Positions 61,301 through 64,000 of a DNA stretch of 64,000 nt are shown piece after piece; position 1 is the first letter of the stretch; each line of letters starts with the position of its first letter. Source of the DNA: Atrichornis clamosus (taxonomy: Eukaryota > Chordata > Aves > Passeriformes > Menuridae). The notes below the pieces were generated by a model. That model saw only the letters and a list, made by a program, of their open reading frames with translations. It did not search any database and was not told the origin of the DNA. The position numbers were made by a program, and so were the translations under genes. Location of the stretch: NCBI GenBank assembly GCA_013400975.1, contig WBMZ01003021.1, positions 1 to 64,000 of the forward strand, read 5' to 3'.

Positions 61301-64000
61301 AATCTAGAAATCAAAAGAAAAGGGTTACAAAATATCGCCTGGGCTCTCCCTACTAGCAACTCTGGTACCAGTTAGCACATACTGTGCATACGCTGGAGGG
61401 TGGTGTGGTCAAGGGACCGTTCCTAACAGAGGGTGTAGAAGAAAAGGTGCCACTATGGGATAGAAGAGCTCATATGTGCAGAGATTAATTGTGCTGTGCT
61501 TTTTGTCTTCAGGCTGACAAAACTAGTAGAGATGCACCTGGGCATACAGTAATTTAGATAAATTTCTAGTATCTGGGGCAGCAAATGATTCCTATAACAG
61601 CCCTTACACAACAGATTTTGAAGGGATATCCCTTTTGGTTTTACCTTCATCAGAACATTTTAGAGACTTTTGAAATTGGATGTTATTCTGGAAATACTCT
61701 TGCCTGTAAGAAAAAATATTCAGGAATGTTTTAGACAACCCTATTCTAAGGATGGTGTTCAGAGAAGTGACATAGTTCTGACCTGCAGATTATCTAAGTG
61801 CTTCTGGGGGAATTACATGTTAATATGCTTTGCTTTTATAACTGAGTTTCAGTAACAACAGGTAAACTTGGTTCATCATTGAAACCCCTCATACTCACTC
61901 TTTCCTGCCACTAGCATTGATGGTTCCTGATGGTGGGCAGCCATCCCATTCACTTGCTGATAAATCTTGTGACAGAAAATGAGCCTACAGTGCCAGATTG
62001 AAGAGCAAACGCATTTACTCATCTGCAAAGATGAAAGAAGTAAACTCTTGACACAAGCAAAGTGAATCATGCGTAGGAATGATTTTTTTTTTTTCTAAAC
62101 TGCAATCTTTCACAGAGTTTAGTCCCATGGAAGAGAATTAGAAAGCACTTGGATGAGATTCAGAAAAAGTCATTTACTTACCTATAGACACCATCAGCAC
62201 ACTGGGCATGGCCTGATGGCTGAACTGAAGAGATGTGGGTCACAGAACAAGGCTGAGCTGCCAGGACAAGAAGTGGAGTATGAGGAGGGGATTGAAAGCA
62301 GTTGAGAGCACTTGAGGAGCAGTTCTCAGGCAGAAACTGGAGAGAAAAACTGGCTGGAGTATAAGAGAGAGAGAAAAAGAGAGAAAGATGTTCTCAACCC
62401 TATAAAATATTGATTGTATGTGTCTATGGGGGCAGCTGACATCAAAGGCAAAAAATGCAGAAGCAAAGAAAATTGCATGGCTCAGAGGAAAGACTATGAG
62501 CTAATTGGTCAGAAGCTAATGCACCCCAGAATGCTGTGAGGACACCAGAAGGGATTGCAATGAGGTGTGAGAACCCTGAGAAGAGCAAATGGATGGGGAG
62601 ACCTTTGTTTTTTCTTGTCTTGGTCTTCTGAAAGTAGAAAATATGTTCACAAGTCTTGGCAAAGCCAGCAGTACTGTTGGCTCTGGTACTGTGCACGAGA
62701 AGAGATGACTGAGAGCCTCAAGGACTGGCACAGTGGGTGCGTTCAGATGGGATGTGCTGGTTGAACCTAGGGAGGCTGTAAAGTTGGGGTTTCATGGCCT
62801 ATGTTTTCTCCTGGCACACAACTGCCTTCCCTGCCAGGCCCACCTTGGCTACCCTGCACCCTCTCTTATGCTGGTGTTGGGTCTTGAGGCCCTGTGGCCA
62901 CTCCCATCCACAGCTTAAAAATTAGCAAGCACAATTTTGTGAAGAGAAGAAGAAGCTGGTTTGCCATGGCAGAGCATGATTTCAGATGGGTTTGAACTGG
63001 ACTTGCAGCATTTAGTGCTGGCCTGGTTCTCTCACAGGGCTGGGCTGGGGGTTGCTACCACGAGGGGGGAAGGCTTTCAGTGGCTGGGGAGGAAGTGAAG
63101 TTTCCGAAGAGAAACATTTGGCTCATCAGCATAGGCTTCCAGTAACACAGCAAATGCAAAGTTACTGCTACTGGAGCAAGAAACCAAGCCACCAGCCAGG
63201 CAGATTTTAGAATTTTTTTAGAAAACTTACAAGTGGGTATTTTTAAGGCCAGGCACTTTTAGCCCTTGTACCAGAGTGAGCTGCCCATAAAACACGGCTC
63301 CTCAAGATGGATAGCCCATTTGAGACATTGAGGCCCATTAGGAGCATAAAGTGAAAAAGAGCAGGACAGGGTGCTAGGTTATTTATTTTCCTTGAGGCTT
63401 TGAATGGCAAACTGTGGATTTATAGTTCTGTGTCTTCACTCAACACTTTTCAGTGCACTTGGAGGCAGCTATCAGTGAACCAGATGGATGGAAGACATGC
63501 TCTTCTTATTTTGTGACACATCTTGCCTGTGACAGGATATCTCCATGCCAAAACAGCTATAGTCAGGCTCTAGCAGTTCAGGGGATTGTGATGCTGTATC
63601 TGGAAGGTGGGATGTACAAGGCTTCTTTGATATGAACGAACACCAGGCATCTCATGCTCAATTTCTAAGTATCTCAATTCCTACCCTATCCGCCCACCTC
63701 ATCCCACTTCTGCTTGAAACTGGCCTAGTCACAGTCTCAGTCAGATTTACTCAGATTGAAAGCAAGCAGTGGGGGAGGGAGGAAATTCAGAAAATGGCGT
63801 GTACCTACCACTCCAAGGCAAGAGGGATGTGTGATCTCTCATGGCAGGAAACCTGGAAACTTTCTGTGCCCCATGTGTCACCTCCTTCAGTGCATGAGGT
63901 TTGCTCATAGAAATTCACAAGGACATGCAAGAAGAGACCATGGGCCAGCAAAAGTATCATTCTGTGTAAACAACTTCCAAACTGGTCTCAATGAAGTGAA
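58325..64000. other. intergenic, last part: no recognised gene
   Basis: About 5.7 kb. GC content is somewhat higher than in the AKAP11 introns, and several modest open frames (for example near 60826-61176) exist, but none shows a known domain or convincing splice signals. None of the exons of TNFSF11, the expected next gene, could be recognised. Confidence 0.4.

Overview
This window is vertebrate, almost certainly avian, nuclear DNA. Several CR1 LINE fragments carry the usual bird CR1 signatures, solo endogenous-retrovirus LTRs resemble those of birds, and the one protein-coding gene has vertebrate GT-AG exon structure. The species cannot be named from the sequence. I found no prokaryotic features, CRISPR array, operon or phage.

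One gene dominates: AKAP11 (A-kinase anchoring protein 11, also AKAP220), on the + strand from the first bases to about 45.08 kb. A GC-rich first exon ends at 61. A probable second exon (7907-8009) is followed by coding exons at 8448-8527, 14179-14295, 18670-18717, 20099-20233, 21084-21348, 21794-26423 (a giant 4.63 kb exon), 28683-28838, 32700-32783, 33549-33595, 36039-36199 and 40725-40871. All phases join without a break. The protein is 1949 aa from the ATG at 8468, or 1964 aa if an in-frame ATG at 7985 is used; the human protein is about 1900 aa. A 3' UTR of about 4.2 kb ends at an AATAAA at 45055. The product is a scaffold that tethers PKA, PP1 and GSK3, and it carries a textbook FFAT motif for VAP proteins of the ER.

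The introns hold two opposed CR1 copies (about 1.76-2.82 kb on + and 3.49-5.87 kb on -), an antisense solo LTR with a tandem-repeat U3 (about 15.12-16.03 kb), a truncated LTR at 30.41-30.62 kb and a GC-rich block near 38.5-38.9 kb. From 45.1 kb to the end I see no convincing exon: three CR1 3' ends, one CpG-rich antisense LTR (57.78-58.32 kb) and otherwise unassigned sequence. By vertebrate synteny this interval should lie between AKAP11 and TNFSF11 (RANKL).

The most interesting items are a perfect 29-bp inverted repeat just after the giant exon, a phase-0 candidate 45-nt cassette exon between coding exons 3 and 4, an in-frame N-terminal extension, and apparent changes in the PP1-docking and one PKA-anchoring site relative to mammals. 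I did not find a wholly new biological system.
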